A DNA stretch of 32,756 nt from Azoarcus taiwanensis. GTDB lineage: Bacteria > Pseudomonadota > Gammaproteobacteria > Burkholderiales > Rhodocyclaceae. The notes below the pieces were generated by a model. That model made no database searches, was not told the DNA's origin, and saw only the letters and a list, made by a program, of their open reading frames with translations. Position numbers and translations under genes: made by a program. Shown piece by piece: positions 8,685 to 17,603 of this stretch. The DNA lies in contig NZ_WTVM01000036.1 of the NCBI RefSeq assembly GCF_012910885.1, forward strand, positions 1 through 32,756, in the 5' to 3' direction. Every line of letters begins with the position of its first letter. Position 1 is the first letter of the stretch.

Positions 8685-8788
8685 CCGAGGATGGGCTGCT
8701 GAACACCTGAAGTGATCATGTGAATTGCAGCGGACCGTCAAATAACCATTCGCCACGACGGCTATTCGAGCCGTGGATTCCGCATCGC

Positions 8789-10075
8789 ATGTCAACGATT
8801 TCTTCCGCTTCACGCCGCCTGACGGCGGCCCGCGTGCTGCTGGCCATTGCCGGCATTTATATCAGCCAGACCATCGTCACGGCATTGACCACACAGGCGT
8901 TGCCGTCGTTGCTGCGCAGCGAGGGCGCTTCGCTGACGGTGGCAGGGCTGACCGCTCTGCTGTGGGTGCCGTGGGGCGTCCGCTTTCTCTGGGCGCCCTG
9001 GGTGGAGCGCATGCGCCTGCCGCCGGGGCGACTGGAGCGCCGCTCGCGCACGCTGGTGCTGACGGGGCAATGGATCATGGCGGCCATCTTGGTGGGAATG
9101 GGGCTGGCAAGCTGGGCGGGCCATTTTTCGCTGGACAGCTTTGCCGTGTGGCTGCTGGCCGGCCTGCTGCTGGCGGCGGTGGTTTCGGCCAGCACCGACG
9201 TGGCGTGCGATGGCTTCACGGTGGAGCAGCTTGCCGGGCAGCGGCGCGGCTGGGGCAACGTGGCGCAGGTGGGCGGCAGCTATGTCGGCGCCATGCTCGG
9301 TGCCGGGGGCTTCCTTCTGGTGGCGGGCAAGGCGGGCTGGCCTGCGGCGCTGGTGGCCGCGGGCCTGGCCATCGTGCTGTTGGGGCTGCCGATGCTGCTG
9401 TTGCGCGAGCCGCCGCGCGACCAAGCGCTGGCCGTCGATCATCGGCCCGGGCTGCTGCATGCCTTGCGCCGCCCGCAGGTGCGCACGGGGCTGCTGCTGA
9501 TGCTGCTGTCCAGCGTGGGGGTGCGGCTGACGCTGGGCATGTTCGGCCCGTTCATGCTGGATCGCGGCATGAGCCTGGAACAGGTGGGCTGGCTGTTCGG
9601 TTCGCTGCATATCGGCGCGGGGCTGACCGGCGCGGTGCTGGGCGGCGTGCTGGTGCGGGCCGCGCCGGGCTGGCGCGCGGTGTGGATCGCCGTCGGCCTC
9701 AAGGCCGGCGTGCTGCTGGCCCTGGCGCTGGCGGCGCCGGCCGCTTCGCTGACGGTCTTGACGATCCTGGTGGGGCTGACCTTCGCGGTGCTGGGTTGCG
9801 TCTGGGTGGCCCTGTACTCGGCCTTGATGAATCTGACCTCGCCGCTGCAGGCGGGCGTGGATTTCACGGTGTTCCAGAGTGCCGATGCGTTGCTGGCCAT
9901 GGCGGGCGGCGTGGCCGGCGGCTGGCTGGCCGAGCACCTGGGCTATCACTTCTGTTTTGGCCTGGCGGCGGCGCTGTCGGTGATTGCCACCGGGGTGGTG
10001 TGGCGTCATGCGCGTCTGGAGCGCCTGGAAAACGGCGTGGCTGCGTCCGCCCAAGGAGCCGTGCATGTCGGATAG
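8789..10075 (+). CDS. ybtX: YbtX/FptX-like MFS permease
   Basis: A 428-residue inner-membrane protein of the major facilitator superfamily with about 12 hydrophobic segments; the first is near residues 14-34. The central cytoplasmic loop near 205-220 is arginine-rich. The length matches YbtX (426 residues), and FptX/RhtX relatives import ferric siderophores such as pyochelin and rhizobactin. YbtX itself has no firmly known transport role. The gene heads the plus-strand unit behind the Fur-controlled promoter, and its last 11 bases overlap ybtP. The ATG at 8789 was chosen by comparison of length with YbtX, although it has no good ribosome-binding site. A GTG at 8720 would add 23 residues of unlikely polar sequence. 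Weak initiation or a long leader is possible. Confidence 0.83.
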   Translation: MSTISSASRRLTAARVLLAIAGIYISQTIVTALTTQALPSLLRSEGASLTVAGLTALLWVPWGVRFLWAPWVERMRLPPGRLERRSRTLVLTGQWIMAAILVGMGLASWAGHFSLDSFAVWLLAGLLLAAVVSASTDVACDGFTVEQLAGQRRGWGNVAQVGGSYVGAMLGAGGFLLVAGKAGWPAALVAAGLAIVLLGLPMLLLREPPRDQALAVDHRPGLLHALRRPQVRTGLLLMLLSSVGVRLTLGMFGPFMLDRGMSLEQVGWLFGSLHIGAGLTGAVLGGVLVRAAPGWRAVWIAVGLKAGVLLALALAAPAASLTVLTILVGLTFAVLGCVWVALYSALMNLTSPLQAGVDFTVFQSADALLAMAGGVAGGWLAEHLGYHFCFGLAAALSVIATGVVWRHARLERLENGVAASAQGAVHVG

Positions 10076-11837
10076 GCAAGGCGCTGGAGCCAGTACCGGG
10101 GTCTGGGCCGTCATGCGGCCCGTGCAAGGCCAGATCCGGTTCGCCATGGTGTTGGCCGGGCTGGCTGCGGCCTGTGCGCTTGGCGCGCTGGCCGTGCTGG
10201 CGTGGGCGGTGGCCGCCCTGCTGGCCGAACCGGGCCGGTGGCCCTGGCTGCCGCTGGGCCTGGCGGCGGCGCTGACGGTGCTGGCCTTCGTCTTGCGGCT
10301 GTCGGCGTTCAATCAGTCGCACTACGCCGCCTTCCGCCTGGAAACCCGGCTGCGCACCGATCTGGCCGGGCATCTGGCGCGCGTGCCGCTGGGCTATGTG
10401 CAGCAGATCGGCTCCGGCGCGCTGACCAAGGTGATGATGGACGACGTGAAGGCGCTGCACGTGTTCGTGGCCGACAGCACGCCCTTGTACGCGCGGGCGT
10501 ATGTGTCGCCGGTGCTCACCTTCGTGCTGCTGTGGTGGCTGGACTGGCGCCTGGCGCTGGTGGCCACGGCGGTGCTGGCGGTCGGCGTGGCGGTGGTGTC
10601 GCTGGCCATGCGCGGCAGCGGCCAGATGATGCAGCGTTACCACGCCGCTGGCGAGAACGTGAGCAAGGCGGTCGTCGAGTACGTGCAGGCGATGCCGGTG
10701 GTGCGCACCTTCGATACCGGCACGACCACGTTCCACCGCTACCAGCGTGCGCTCGATGCGTTCATGGATGTGGTGTTGCAGTGGTACCGAATGGCGGGGT
10801 TTTCCTCGCGCCTGTCGGTGGCGATCCTCAATCCGCTGCCGACGCTGGCGGTGCTGGTGTGGCTGGGCGGCTGGCTGATCAGCCACGACACGCTGGATGC
10901 CGCCACCTGGCTGGCCGTGCTGCTGGTTGGCACCGGCATGGCCGAATCGCTGCTGCCGCTGATGTCGCTCAAGCATCTGGTGGCCAAGACGCAGATGAGC
11001 ATCCACCGCATCCAGGAGGTGATGGCCGAGCCGGAGCTGCCCGAGCCGGATATGGTCCAGGCCAAGTTTCCCAAGGATGCCAGTGTGCGTTTCGAGGCGG
11101 TGGATTTCCGCTACACGGCGGACGGCGAGCTGGTATTGCGGGACGTGAGCTTTGATGTGCCGCCGGGCAGTGTGACGGCGCTGGTGGGGCCGTCCGGTGC
11201 GGGCAAGACCACGGTGGCGCGGCTGATCCCGCGCTTCTGGGATGTCAGCGCCGGGCGCATTCTGGTGGGCGGCGTGGATGTGCGGCAGATGCAGCCCGAC
11301 GTGCTGATGCGGCATGTGGCGTTCGTGTTCCAGGACACCTTTCTGTTTGCCGACACCATCGCCAACAACATCCGCCTGGGCGCTGAAGGCGCGACGATGG
11401 ATGAGGTGATCGCCGCCGCGCGCGCCGCCCAGGCGCACGAGTTCATCGAGCGGCTGCCGCAGGGTTACGACACGCCGGTCGGCGAACGGGGGGTGTTCCT
11501 CTCCGGCGGGCAGCGCCAGCGCATCACCATCGCCCGCGCCATCCTGCAGAACCGGCCCATCCTGGTACTGGACGAAGCGACCGCCTTCGCCGACCCGGAG
11601 AACGAGGCCGCGCTGGTGGCGGCGCTCTCGAACCTGATGCGGGGCAAGACGGTGCTGATGGTGGCGCACCGGCTCTCCACGATTCGCGATGCGGACCAGA
11701 TTCTGGTGTTCGACCAGGGGCGGCTGGCCGAGCGTGGCCGGCACGGTGCCTTGGTGGCGCAGGGCGGCGTGTATGCGCGGCTGTGGAACAGCTATGAGCA
11801 GGCGCAGGACTGGGCCTTGATGGGAGCACGGGCATGA
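10065..11837 (+). CDS. ybtP: ABC half-transporter (membrane plus ATPase), YbtP-like
   Basis: This 590-residue fused exporter-fold ABC protein has six predicted helices within about 1-315. A nucleotide-binding domain follows: Walker A GPSGAGKTT (375-383), Q-loop Gln423, signature LSGGQRQ (479-485), Walker B ILVLDEA (499-505, catalytic Glu504) and switch His535. YbtP and YbtQ form a heterodimer in the inner membrane that, although of exporter fold, takes up ferric yersiniabactin. The sequence after Walker B reads ATAFADPENE rather than the usual TSALD, a feature I associate with this subfamily. AAGGAG six bases before the ATG supports the start at 10065, 11 bases inside ybtX. The end overlaps ybtQ by four bases. 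Confidence 0.9.
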   Translation: MSDRQGAGASTGVWAVMRPVQGQIRFAMVLAGLAAACALGALAVLAWAVAALLAEPGRWPWLPLGLAAALTVLAFVLRLSAFNQSHYAAFRLETRLRTDLAGHLARVPLGYVQQIGSGALTKVMMDDVKALHVFVADSTPLYARAYVSPVLTFVLLWWLDWRLALVATAVLAVGVAVVSLAMRGSGQMMQRYHAAGENVSKAVVEYVQAMPVVRTFDTGTTTFHRYQRALDAFMDVVLQWYRMAGFSSRLSVAILNPLPTLAVLVWLGGWLISHDTLDAATWLAVLLVGTGMAESLLPLMSLKHLVAKTQMSIHRIQEVMAEPELPEPDMVQAKFPKDASVRFEAVDFRYTADGELVLRDVSFDVPPGSVTALVGPSGAGKTTVARLIPRFWDVSAGRILVGGVDVRQMQPDVLMRHVAFVFQDTFLFADTIANNIRLGAEGATMDEVIAAARAAQAHEFIERLPQGYDTPVGERGVFLSGGQRQRITIARAILQNRPILVLDEATAFADPENEAALVAALSNLMRGKTVLMVAHRLSTIRDADQILVFDQGRLAERGRHGALVAQGGVYARLWNSYEQAQDWALMGARA

Positions 11838-13615
11838 GCATTCCAGACCCCGGCCACCGCATCACGCCCCTGCGCGAGACCTGGCGGCAGTTGATGGCCA
11901 GCGCCCGCAGCCGCGCGCCCAGGCTGCGCGCCAGCCTGATCGGCCTGGCCCTGGCCGCCATCGCGCAGGGCCTGGCGCTGGCCTGCCTGATGCCGCTCTT
12001 CCAGGCCCTGATACCGCGCGCCAGTTGGCAGGCGGCGCTGCCCTGGCTGCTGGCGATGACGGGGCTGATGCTGGCCAGCACGGTCATCCGCTGGTGGGCG
12101 CAGGGCTTCGACTATCGCGGCGACATGGTGCGCAACACGCATGAGCTGCGTTCCGAGCTGGGCGCGCAGTTGCGCCGCATTCCGCTGGAGGTGCTGCAGG
12201 ACAAGCGCGCCGGTGGTGTCAACGCGACCTTGCTGGGGAACGTGGACGAGACGCTCAGCTACATCCTGACGATCGCCAACATGATGGCCACCGCCCTGCT
12301 GACGCCGGTGACGGTGGCGCTGGCGGCGCTGTATTTCGACTGGCGCATGGGTGTGGTGCTGCTGCTGGTGTTCCCACTGCTGATTCCGCTATACCGTTGG
12401 CGTCGTCCCGCCTACGGGCGCGGCATGCGCATCCTGGCCGATGCCAACGAGCGCACCAGTTCGGACATTCTTGAATACGCCCAGGGGCTGCCGGTGCTGC
12501 GCGCGACCTGCTGCACGGGCGAAAAGGCGCAGCGCCTGCAGGCCAGCTTCACGCACCTGGAAAAAATCCAGACCATCGGCCAGCGCAAAGGCGCCAAGCC
12601 CAACCTGATCCTGGCGACGGTGATGGAGCTGGCGATCCTGCTGGTGGTGTTCCTGGGGGCTTGGTTCGTCGCGCAGGGCTCGCTGGATATCGCCGTGCTG
12701 GCGGCGCTGATGGTGATCGTCGTGCGCTTTGGCGAACCGCTGGCGACATTCGTGCTGTATTCCAAGGTGATCGACCTGATCGAGGCGGCGCTGGGCAAGA
12801 TCGATGCCTTGCTGGCCATCGAGCCTCTGCCGCAGCAGGCGTCGACCGGCATGCCGGGCGAGTTCTCGATTGGCTTCATCGGCGTGGAGTTCGCCTACGC
12901 CGGACAGCCGCAGAGCACATTGAAGGGCTTCAGCGCGCAATTGCCCGCCCGCCGGATGAGCGCGCTGGTGGGGCCGTCGGGTTCGGGCAAGACCACGGTG
13001 ACGCGGCTGCTGATGCGGCATGCCGACCCCCAGGCGGGGCGAGTGCTGATCGGCGGCGTGGACATCCGCACCCTGTCGCCGGAGCAGCTCAACGGCTTGA
13101 TCTCGGTGGTGTTCCAGGACGTGTACCTGTTCGACGACACCATCCTGGCCAATATCCGGATGGCCCGGCCGGACGCCAGCGACGAGGAAGTGGAAGCGGC
13201 CGCTCGTGCCGCCTACTGCCACGAGTTCATTACTCGCCTGCCCGAGGGCTACCGGACGCGGGTGGGCGACATCGGCGGAAGGCTCTCGGGCGGCGAGCGC
13301 CAGCGCATCAGCATCGCCCGCGCCATGCTCAAGAACGCGCCCATCGTCGTCCTCGACGAGCCGACCGCGGCGCTGGACACCGAAAGCGAAGTGGCCGTGC
13401 AGCGCGCCATCGACGCCCTGGTGCGCGAGCGCACGGTGATCGTGATTGCGCACCGGCTGTCCACCATTGCCGCCGCCGACCAGATTCTGGTGATCGACGA
13501 GGGCCGCGTGGTCGAGTCAGGCCGGCACGCCGAGCTGCTGGCCGGCAATGGCCGCTATGCGCGGATGTGGCAGGCCCAGCAGAGCGTCAAGCATTGGCGC
13601 GTGGGGGAAACATGA
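11834..13615 (+). CDS. ybtQ: ABC half-transporter (membrane plus ATPase), YbtQ-like
   Basis: A 593-residue ABC half-transporter, the expected partner of the preceding YbtP-like protein for ferric-siderophore uptake across the inner membrane. The membrane domain occupies about 1-330. The ATPase domain shows Walker A GPSGSGKTT (380-388), Q-loop Gln428, signature LSGGERQ (484-490), Walker B IVVLDEP (504-510, catalytic Glu509) and switch His540. Both ATP sites of the presumed heterodimer therefore look catalytically intact. The start lies in an ATGA overlap with ybtP, which implies coupled translation and equal dosage. The stop codon itself overlaps another ATG (13612), beyond which no recognisable gene continues. 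Confidence 0.9.
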   Translation: MSIPDPGHRITPLRETWRQLMASARSRAPRLRASLIGLALAAIAQGLALACLMPLFQALIPRASWQAALPWLLAMTGLMLASTVIRWWAQGFDYRGDMVRNTHELRSELGAQLRRIPLEVLQDKRAGGVNATLLGNVDETLSYILTIANMMATALLTPVTVALAALYFDWRMGVVLLLVFPLLIPLYRWRRPAYGRGMRILADANERTSSDILEYAQGLPVLRATCCTGEKAQRLQASFTHLEKIQTIGQRKGAKPNLILATVMELAILLVVFLGAWFVAQGSLDIAVLAALMVIVVRFGEPLATFVLYSKVIDLIEAALGKIDALLAIEPLPQQASTGMPGEFSIGFIGVEFAYAGQPQSTLKGFSAQLPARRMSALVGPSGSGKTTVTRLLMRHADPQAGRVLIGGVDIRTLSPEQLNGLISVVFQDVYLFDDTILANIRMARPDASDEEVEAAARAAYCHEFITRLPEGYRTRVGDIGGRLSGGERQRISIARAMLKNAPIVVLDEPTAALDTESEVAVQRAIDALVRERTVIVIAHRLSTIAAADQILVIDEGRVVESGRHAELLAGNGRYARMWQAQQSVKHWRVGET

Positions 13616-13916
13616 TGAATCAAGAATATTCGGGCCGTTGGGCGAAGCCCATGCCGCTTTCCCCAATGCGCGAACGCCACGGCGATGCCCGCGTCCGTGC
13701 AAATCGCCTCGGGCAGGTATGCCGCCATTGCCGCACCGGGCTTTCCCCAGCCGCAGCCCCCCTCCTGCTGCAAGACGCGGCTTGCTCATATGGAGAGGCT
13801 GGCACATCTGCCAGCCGAGGCCGAGCGAGTGCCCTGAAAAGAGGGAGCACTCGCATCATCAATCAATGTTCAAAACATGGTTTGCCATGACACAAAGTAA
13901 GGAGGAATCTTTGACC
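13616..13916 (+). other. ybtQ-fyuA intergenic gap with hairpins and an unassigned frame
   Basis: These 301 bases separate two genes that would otherwise be one operon. An open frame of 92 codons (13612-13890) begins in an ATGA overlap with ybtQ, with GGGGG four bases upstream, but its translation resembles no family I know. A minus-strand frame at about 13650-13773 also has GC-rich third positions, so a decayed gene is possible. The right half contains three consecutive hairpins just before the fyuA ribosome-binding site. I see no Fur box and no copy of the 30-bp activator element, so a separate iron-regulated fyuA promoter is not evident. Confidence 0.55.
13797..13889 (+). repeat. Three tandem hairpins ahead of fyuA
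   Basis: GGCTGGCA / TGCCAGCC forms a perfect 8-bp stem with a CATC loop (13797-13816). GCGAGTGC / GCACTCGC forms another perfect 8-bp stem with a 14-nt loop (13825-13854). CATGG / CCATG forms a 5-bp stem with a TTTG loop (13876-13889). None is followed by a clear U-tract, so they look more like mRNA-stabilising or attenuating structures than a classical terminator. They could set fyuA expression relative to ybtXPQ. Confidence 0.5.
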
Positions 13917-16022
13917 ATGCGTTTCCAACTCAGTGTCTTTAGTATTGCGCTGCTTTCCATCCATGCCGTCTCATGGATGAATGACGCTCACGCACAAAGT
14001 GCGTCGCGAACCGACGATGGACTCGCCGTTCTTGCCCCTGTGGTCGTCTCGGCCAGCAAGCGCGGCGAAACCTTGGAACAGCTCAATGGCGCAGCCAGTG
14101 TGGCCGACCGCATAGCCCTGGATGATGCCCAGGTGAGTTCGACCTTGGAGCTGGATCGGGTCTTTCCCGAGTTGTACATGTCGCACAGCGCGACATTCCT
14201 GTTCCCGATCATTACGCTGCGCGGCGTGACGTCGGCGCAGGATTTCTACAACCCGGCGCTGACGGTGTATGTGGATGGCGTGCCGCAACTGCCGACCTTT
14301 GCCGCCCAATCCCTGCTGGGCGTCGAGCAGGTGGAGTTGCTCAAGGGGCCGCAAGGTACGCTGTATGGCAAGAGCGCCCAGGGCGGCGTGCTCAATATCG
14401 TCTCTCGCAAGCCGGGCAACACGCCCGAATTCGCTGCCCGCGCCGGGGTATCGAGTCGGGACGGCTATCAGTTGCAGGTCGAGGGTTCCGGCCCACTGGT
14501 CGAGGATCTGCTGTATGGCTCGGTCTCTCTGCTGGGCAATGATGTCAATGGTGACTTGCGCAGCGATGTCATCGGCAGCGATCAGTTGGGAGGCGTGCGT
14601 TCGCGCGCCGGCAATGTCAAGCTGCGCCTGGCCCCGGCCGGCAGTCCATGGGAGGTGGGGCTGAGCGCCGGCCGCGATTGCGCCACGGGCGATCAGGAAG
14701 CCTATACGCTGTTCGACGACTACAAGTCCCGCAGGGCTTATGTGCTGCCCAACCTGCCGGAAGCCTACCGTGATTTTCACCAGCGGCGCTGCGCCAACAG
14801 CGTCGCCGTCAATGGTCAGTATGACTTCGGCATCTGGCGCTTGAGCGCCATTGCCAGCAGCCAGCGGGTGCACACAGAACGCCAATGGCCGCTGGACGCG
14901 TATTTCCCGCAGTTCTCCGAGCACTGGAAGCAGAATACCCAGGAATTGCGCCTGTCGACACGTTCGCCGCAACAGGGCGAGGCGTCTTCCCGTGCCTGGG
15001 ATGCGGTGTTCGGCCTCTACCGGCAAGAGGTGGACATGTCGCGCGGCTACCAGTTCGACATGGTGCTGCCCAGTCTTTTCCGGGTCATGGATTCGTCGTC
15101 TGGCAACCGCAGCGAAGCACTGGCGGCCTACGGCGACGTGACTTGGCACCTGAGCCCCAAGGCCGACATCACCACGGGGCTGCGCGTTACCCGGGACGAG
15201 GCCAGAACCCGCTTCCAGGGCGACATGATGGGCAGTACCTTCCAGGGACAGGCATCCAGCGACCAGACGACGTGGCTCGGCCACCTGGCGACAGGCTACC
15301 AGTTCAGCCCCAATTGGCGCGGCTACGTCAATGTGGCGCAGGGTTACAAGCCGCTGGGCTACAACCTGGCGCCATCGAGCATGGACGATGCCGCCGGGTA
15401 TGGCCGCGAACGCTCGATCAGCTACGAGGCGGGCATGCGCTATGCCGGAAACGACATGCGCGCCAGCATCGCCCTCTACCGGGTGGACAGCAAGGACGTG
15501 CAGCTCTACGGCGATGGCGACATGGGCAACCAGACGCTGAGAAACGTGGGCGATACCCGCTCGGTGGGCGTGGAGTTCAACGCCGAGTGGGATGTCACCC
15601 GGCAATGGACGCTTAGCGCGGGAGGCTTCATCAATGACGCGACCTTCCGCCGCTTCGAGGATTCCAGCGCCTGCACCGGCTGCACGCACAACGATGTGCC
15701 GATGGCGCCCAAGTATGGCCTGACGCTGGGCGTCAAGGGCAATGTACCCGTGGGCAACACCGTCTTGCGGCCGCAGTTGACCGTGCGCCGCACGGGGGCG
15801 CATTACTTCGACAGCGCCAATACCCTGCGCCAGGGTGCGTACACCGTGGTGGATGTGGGCTTGGGCTGGCAGCCAACCCGCAATCTGGAATTGATGCTCT
15901 ACGCGCAGAACCTGACGGATCAGGATTATCGAACCTATGGCTTCTCCTACGGTGCCACGGGCAACTTCGCGCAGATTGCGCCGGGCCGGACAGTAGGCGT
16001 GACAGCGACCTACCTGTACTGA
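13917..16022 (+). CDS. fyuA: TonB-dependent ferric-siderophore receptor, FyuA/Psn-like
   Basis: A 701-residue outer-membrane receptor, slightly longer than Yersinia FyuA (673). A signal peptide of about 26 residues (ending DAHA, then QSAS) precedes a TonB box-like stretch LAPVVVSAS (39-47). The plug domain (about 50-165) contains LRGVTSAQDFYNPALTVYVD at 101-120 and VELLKGPQGTLYGKSAQGG at 139-157; both are strikingly close to FyuA. The remainder is beta-barrel, and the chain ends in an aromatic residue. It should bind the ferric yersiniabactin-type chelate and admit it to the periplasm with TonB energy. AAGGAGG (13899-13905) lies 11 bases before the chosen ATG; an in-frame TTG at 13911 would be better spaced and adds two residues. 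In Yersinia, psn/fyuA follows ybtE; here it follows ybtQ. Confidence 0.93.
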   Translation: MRFQLSVFSIALLSIHAVSWMNDAHAQSASRTDDGLAVLAPVVVSASKRGETLEQLNGAASVADRIALDDAQVSSTLELDRVFPELYMSHSATFLFPIITLRGVTSAQDFYNPALTVYVDGVPQLPTFAAQSLLGVEQVELLKGPQGTLYGKSAQGGVLNIVSRKPGNTPEFAARAGVSSRDGYQLQVEGSGPLVEDLLYGSVSLLGNDVNGDLRSDVIGSDQLGGVRSRAGNVKLRLAPAGSPWEVGLSAGRDCATGDQEAYTLFDDYKSRRAYVLPNLPEAYRDFHQRRCANSVAVNGQYDFGIWRLSAIASSQRVHTERQWPLDAYFPQFSEHWKQNTQELRLSTRSPQQGEASSRAWDAVFGLYRQEVDMSRGYQFDMVLPSLFRVMDSSSGNRSEALAAYGDVTWHLSPKADITTGLRVTRDEARTRFQGDMMGSTFQGQASSDQTTWLGHLATGYQFSPNWRGYVNVAQGYKPLGYNLAPSSMDDAAGYGRERSISYEAGMRYAGNDMRASIALYRVDSKDVQLYGDGDMGNQTLRNVGDTRSVGVEFNAEWDVTRQWTLSAGGFINDATFRRFEDSSACTGCTHNDVPMAPKYGLTLGVKGNVPVGNTVLRPQLTVRRTGAHYFDSANTLRQGAYTVVDVGLGWQPTRNLELMLYAQNLTDQDYRTYGFSYGATGNFAQIAPGRTVGVTATYLY

Positions 16023-16066
16023 ATGCACCATGAGAAACAAGCTGACGACGAGACACTGGATGCCCC

Positions 16067-16267
16067 ATGGATCGCACCCAAACCCTCGACCATCAAAGCG
16101 GTGACGCTCGGGAGACCTTGCCGATGCCGCACGGCATGGTTCCCTCGAAGTGGAAGACGTACTTTGCCCGGGCGCTGACCATCCTGGCTGGTGCTCTGGT
16201 AGTCGTCTTCTTCGTGGCACTGACGCTTGTGTTGTTGCTATTGGCAATAACGGAACTCATCGGCTGA
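16067..16267 (+). CDS. Small single-helix membrane protein of unknown function
   Basis: A 66-codon frame with one strongly hydrophobic segment at its C-terminal end (about residues 36-64, rich in Val, Leu, Ala and Phe), preceded by a basic flank (SKWKTYFAR). It therefore probably inserts with its N-terminus in the cytoplasm. The upstream ATG has only a weak ribosome-binding site. An internal ATG at 16124 has GGGAGA eight bases upstream and would give 47 residues that keep the whole helix. The gene lies 44 bases after fyuA and 48 before the MFS gene in the same direction, so it is probably cotranscribed. I do not recognise a family. A role as a small partner of either transporter is only a suggestion from position. 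Confidence 0.5.
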   Translation: MDRTQTLDHQSGDARETLPMPHGMVPSKWKTYFARALTILAGALVVVFFVALTLVLLLLAITELIG

Positions 16268-16315
16268 CTATGTAGCGCCCCTTCATCCAGCTTGGCGCCG
16301 TGGAGGCGAAACGAC

Positions 16316-17539
16316 ATGACTCAAGACAACGCGAACTCGGTGACAGTCGGCGGCGAGCCCCTGGTTAGCGCGGCCCGCTTCAACATCAAGCCGCTGATGG
16401 CGGCCTACATGACCTGCACCATGGCCATGATGGCGTTCGTGTCCCTGATCGGCCCGATCGCGCGATCGCTGCATTTGGCCCCCTGGCAGGCCGGCGCGGT
16501 GGTCACCGTGGGAGGCGTGTTGTGGATGCTGCTGTCGCGGCCCTGGGGAGCGTTGAGTGATCGGCGTGGGCGGCGAACGGTTCTCCTTGCGGGAGTGGGC
16601 GGCTTCATGCTCGCCTACTGGGCCATGTGCATCCTGCTGATCGTATCGTTGCGGGTGCTGCCTGCGGCGGGTCTGGTGTTTGCCGGGCTGCTCGTCAGCC
16701 GCGGGGCTGTCGGTGCGTTCTTCGCCGCGATCCCGGCGGCGGGCCAGGCGCTGGTGGCCGATCACGTCGCTCCCGGTGAGCGCGCCGGTGCCATGGCTTC
16801 GCTTGGCGCGGCCAATGGCGTTGGACTGGTCGTGGGGCCGGCACTCGCTGCCGCGCTGGCCCAGTATGGCCTGGGTTTGCCGCTCTACGTGACGGCCGCA
16901 TTGCCCTTGCTGGCGATCGGCATCCTGTGGCGCCTGCTGCCGCGCAATGAGCGGATATCCGGCACGGCTTCGGCTGCTCTGGGCCTGGGCGATGCACGGC
17001 TGCGCCGGCCGATGATCGTCGCCTTCGCCGCCATGTTCAGTGTCGCGATCGGTCAGATCACGGTGGGGTTCTTTGCCATCGATCGGCTGCAGTTGGAGCC
17101 TGAACCAGCCGCCCGAGCCGCAGGGCTGGCACTGACTCTGGTCGGAGTCGGCCTGATCGTCGCCCAGTTGATCGTGCGCAAGCTGCACTGGTCGCCGCAA
17201 CGGCTGATCCGTATCGGCGCCCTGGTCAGTGCGGCTGGCTTCGGTGCGGTTTCTCTGGTGTCGACGCAATGGGCATTGATGGTGTGCTTCTTCTTTGCGG
17301 CCGCCGGCATGGGCTGGGTGTTTCCGGCCTTCTCGGCGATGGCCGCGAATGCGGTGCAGCCTCACGAACAGGGCGCGGCCGCTGGGTCGGTGGGCGCTGC
17401 CCAAGGGCTGGGGATCGTGCTCGGGCCGTTGGCGGGCAGTCTGTTGTACGAGCTTGGCCCTGGAATTCCCTATTTGCTGGTTGGTGGTCTGCTGGTACTG
17501 GTTGCACTGTTGACGTCGGGCGGTTCCTTGCGCAGGTGA
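16316..17539 (+). CDS. MFS transporter, DHA1-type, candidate siderophore exporter
   Basis: A 407-residue inner-membrane protein with about 12 hydrophobic segments and the major-facilitator motif A, GALSDRRGRR (residues 78-87), between helices 2 and 3. A motif C-like glycine/proline-rich stretch (GAANGVGLVVGPAL) lies near residues 163-176. These are hallmarks of proton-driven drug and metabolite exporters of the DHA1 group. It shows no close likeness to the YbtX-like protein of this window. Its position after fyuA suggests export of the newly made siderophore, a step for which the Yersinia island has no established dedicated gene. Drug efflux is the main alternative. GGAGG lies nine bases before the ATG at 16316. 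It appears to be the last gene of the uptake unit. Confidence 0.82.
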   Translation: MTQDNANSVTVGGEPLVSAARFNIKPLMAAYMTCTMAMMAFVSLIGPIARSLHLAPWQAGAVVTVGGVLWMLLSRPWGALSDRRGRRTVLLAGVGGFMLAYWAMCILLIVSLRVLPAAGLVFAGLLVSRGAVGAFFAAIPAAGQALVADHVAPGERAGAMASLGAANGVGLVVGPALAAALAQYGLGLPLYVTAALPLLAIGILWRLLPRNERISGTASAALGLGDARLRRPMIVAFAAMFSVAIGQITVGFFAIDRLQLEPEPAARAAGLALTLVGVGLIVAQLIVRKLHWSPQRLIRIGALVSAAGFGAVSLVSTQWALMVCFFFAAAGMGWVFPAFSAMAANAVQPHEQGAAAGSVGAAQGLGIVLGPLAGSLLYELGPGIPYLLVGGLLVLVALLTSGGSLRR

Positions 17540-17603
17540 CTCCGTGGAATACTGGCTCCAGGTATCACGGTCAGCATGCTGCACCCCTATCCCATGAATT
17601 GAG

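Noticed and set aside
8720-8788. GTG start giving ybtX an extra 23 residues
   Set aside because: The extension is polar with no family likeness, and the shorter form has the usual YbtX length; neither start has a strong ribosome-binding site, so this remains open to experiment.
9864-11744. Long minus-strand frames opposite ybtX-ybtP and opposite fyuA (13971-16247)
   Set aside because: The plus-strand frames carry complete ABC and TonB-receptor motifs; the antisense products are His/Arg/Gln-rich and have no recognisable domains.
13616-13916. Possible cobalamin riboswitch ahead of the TonB-dependent receptor gene
   Set aside because: TonB receptors often have one, and GGGGAAAGCCCGGTGCG appears here, but on the wrong strand and without the conserved core and B12-box sequences.
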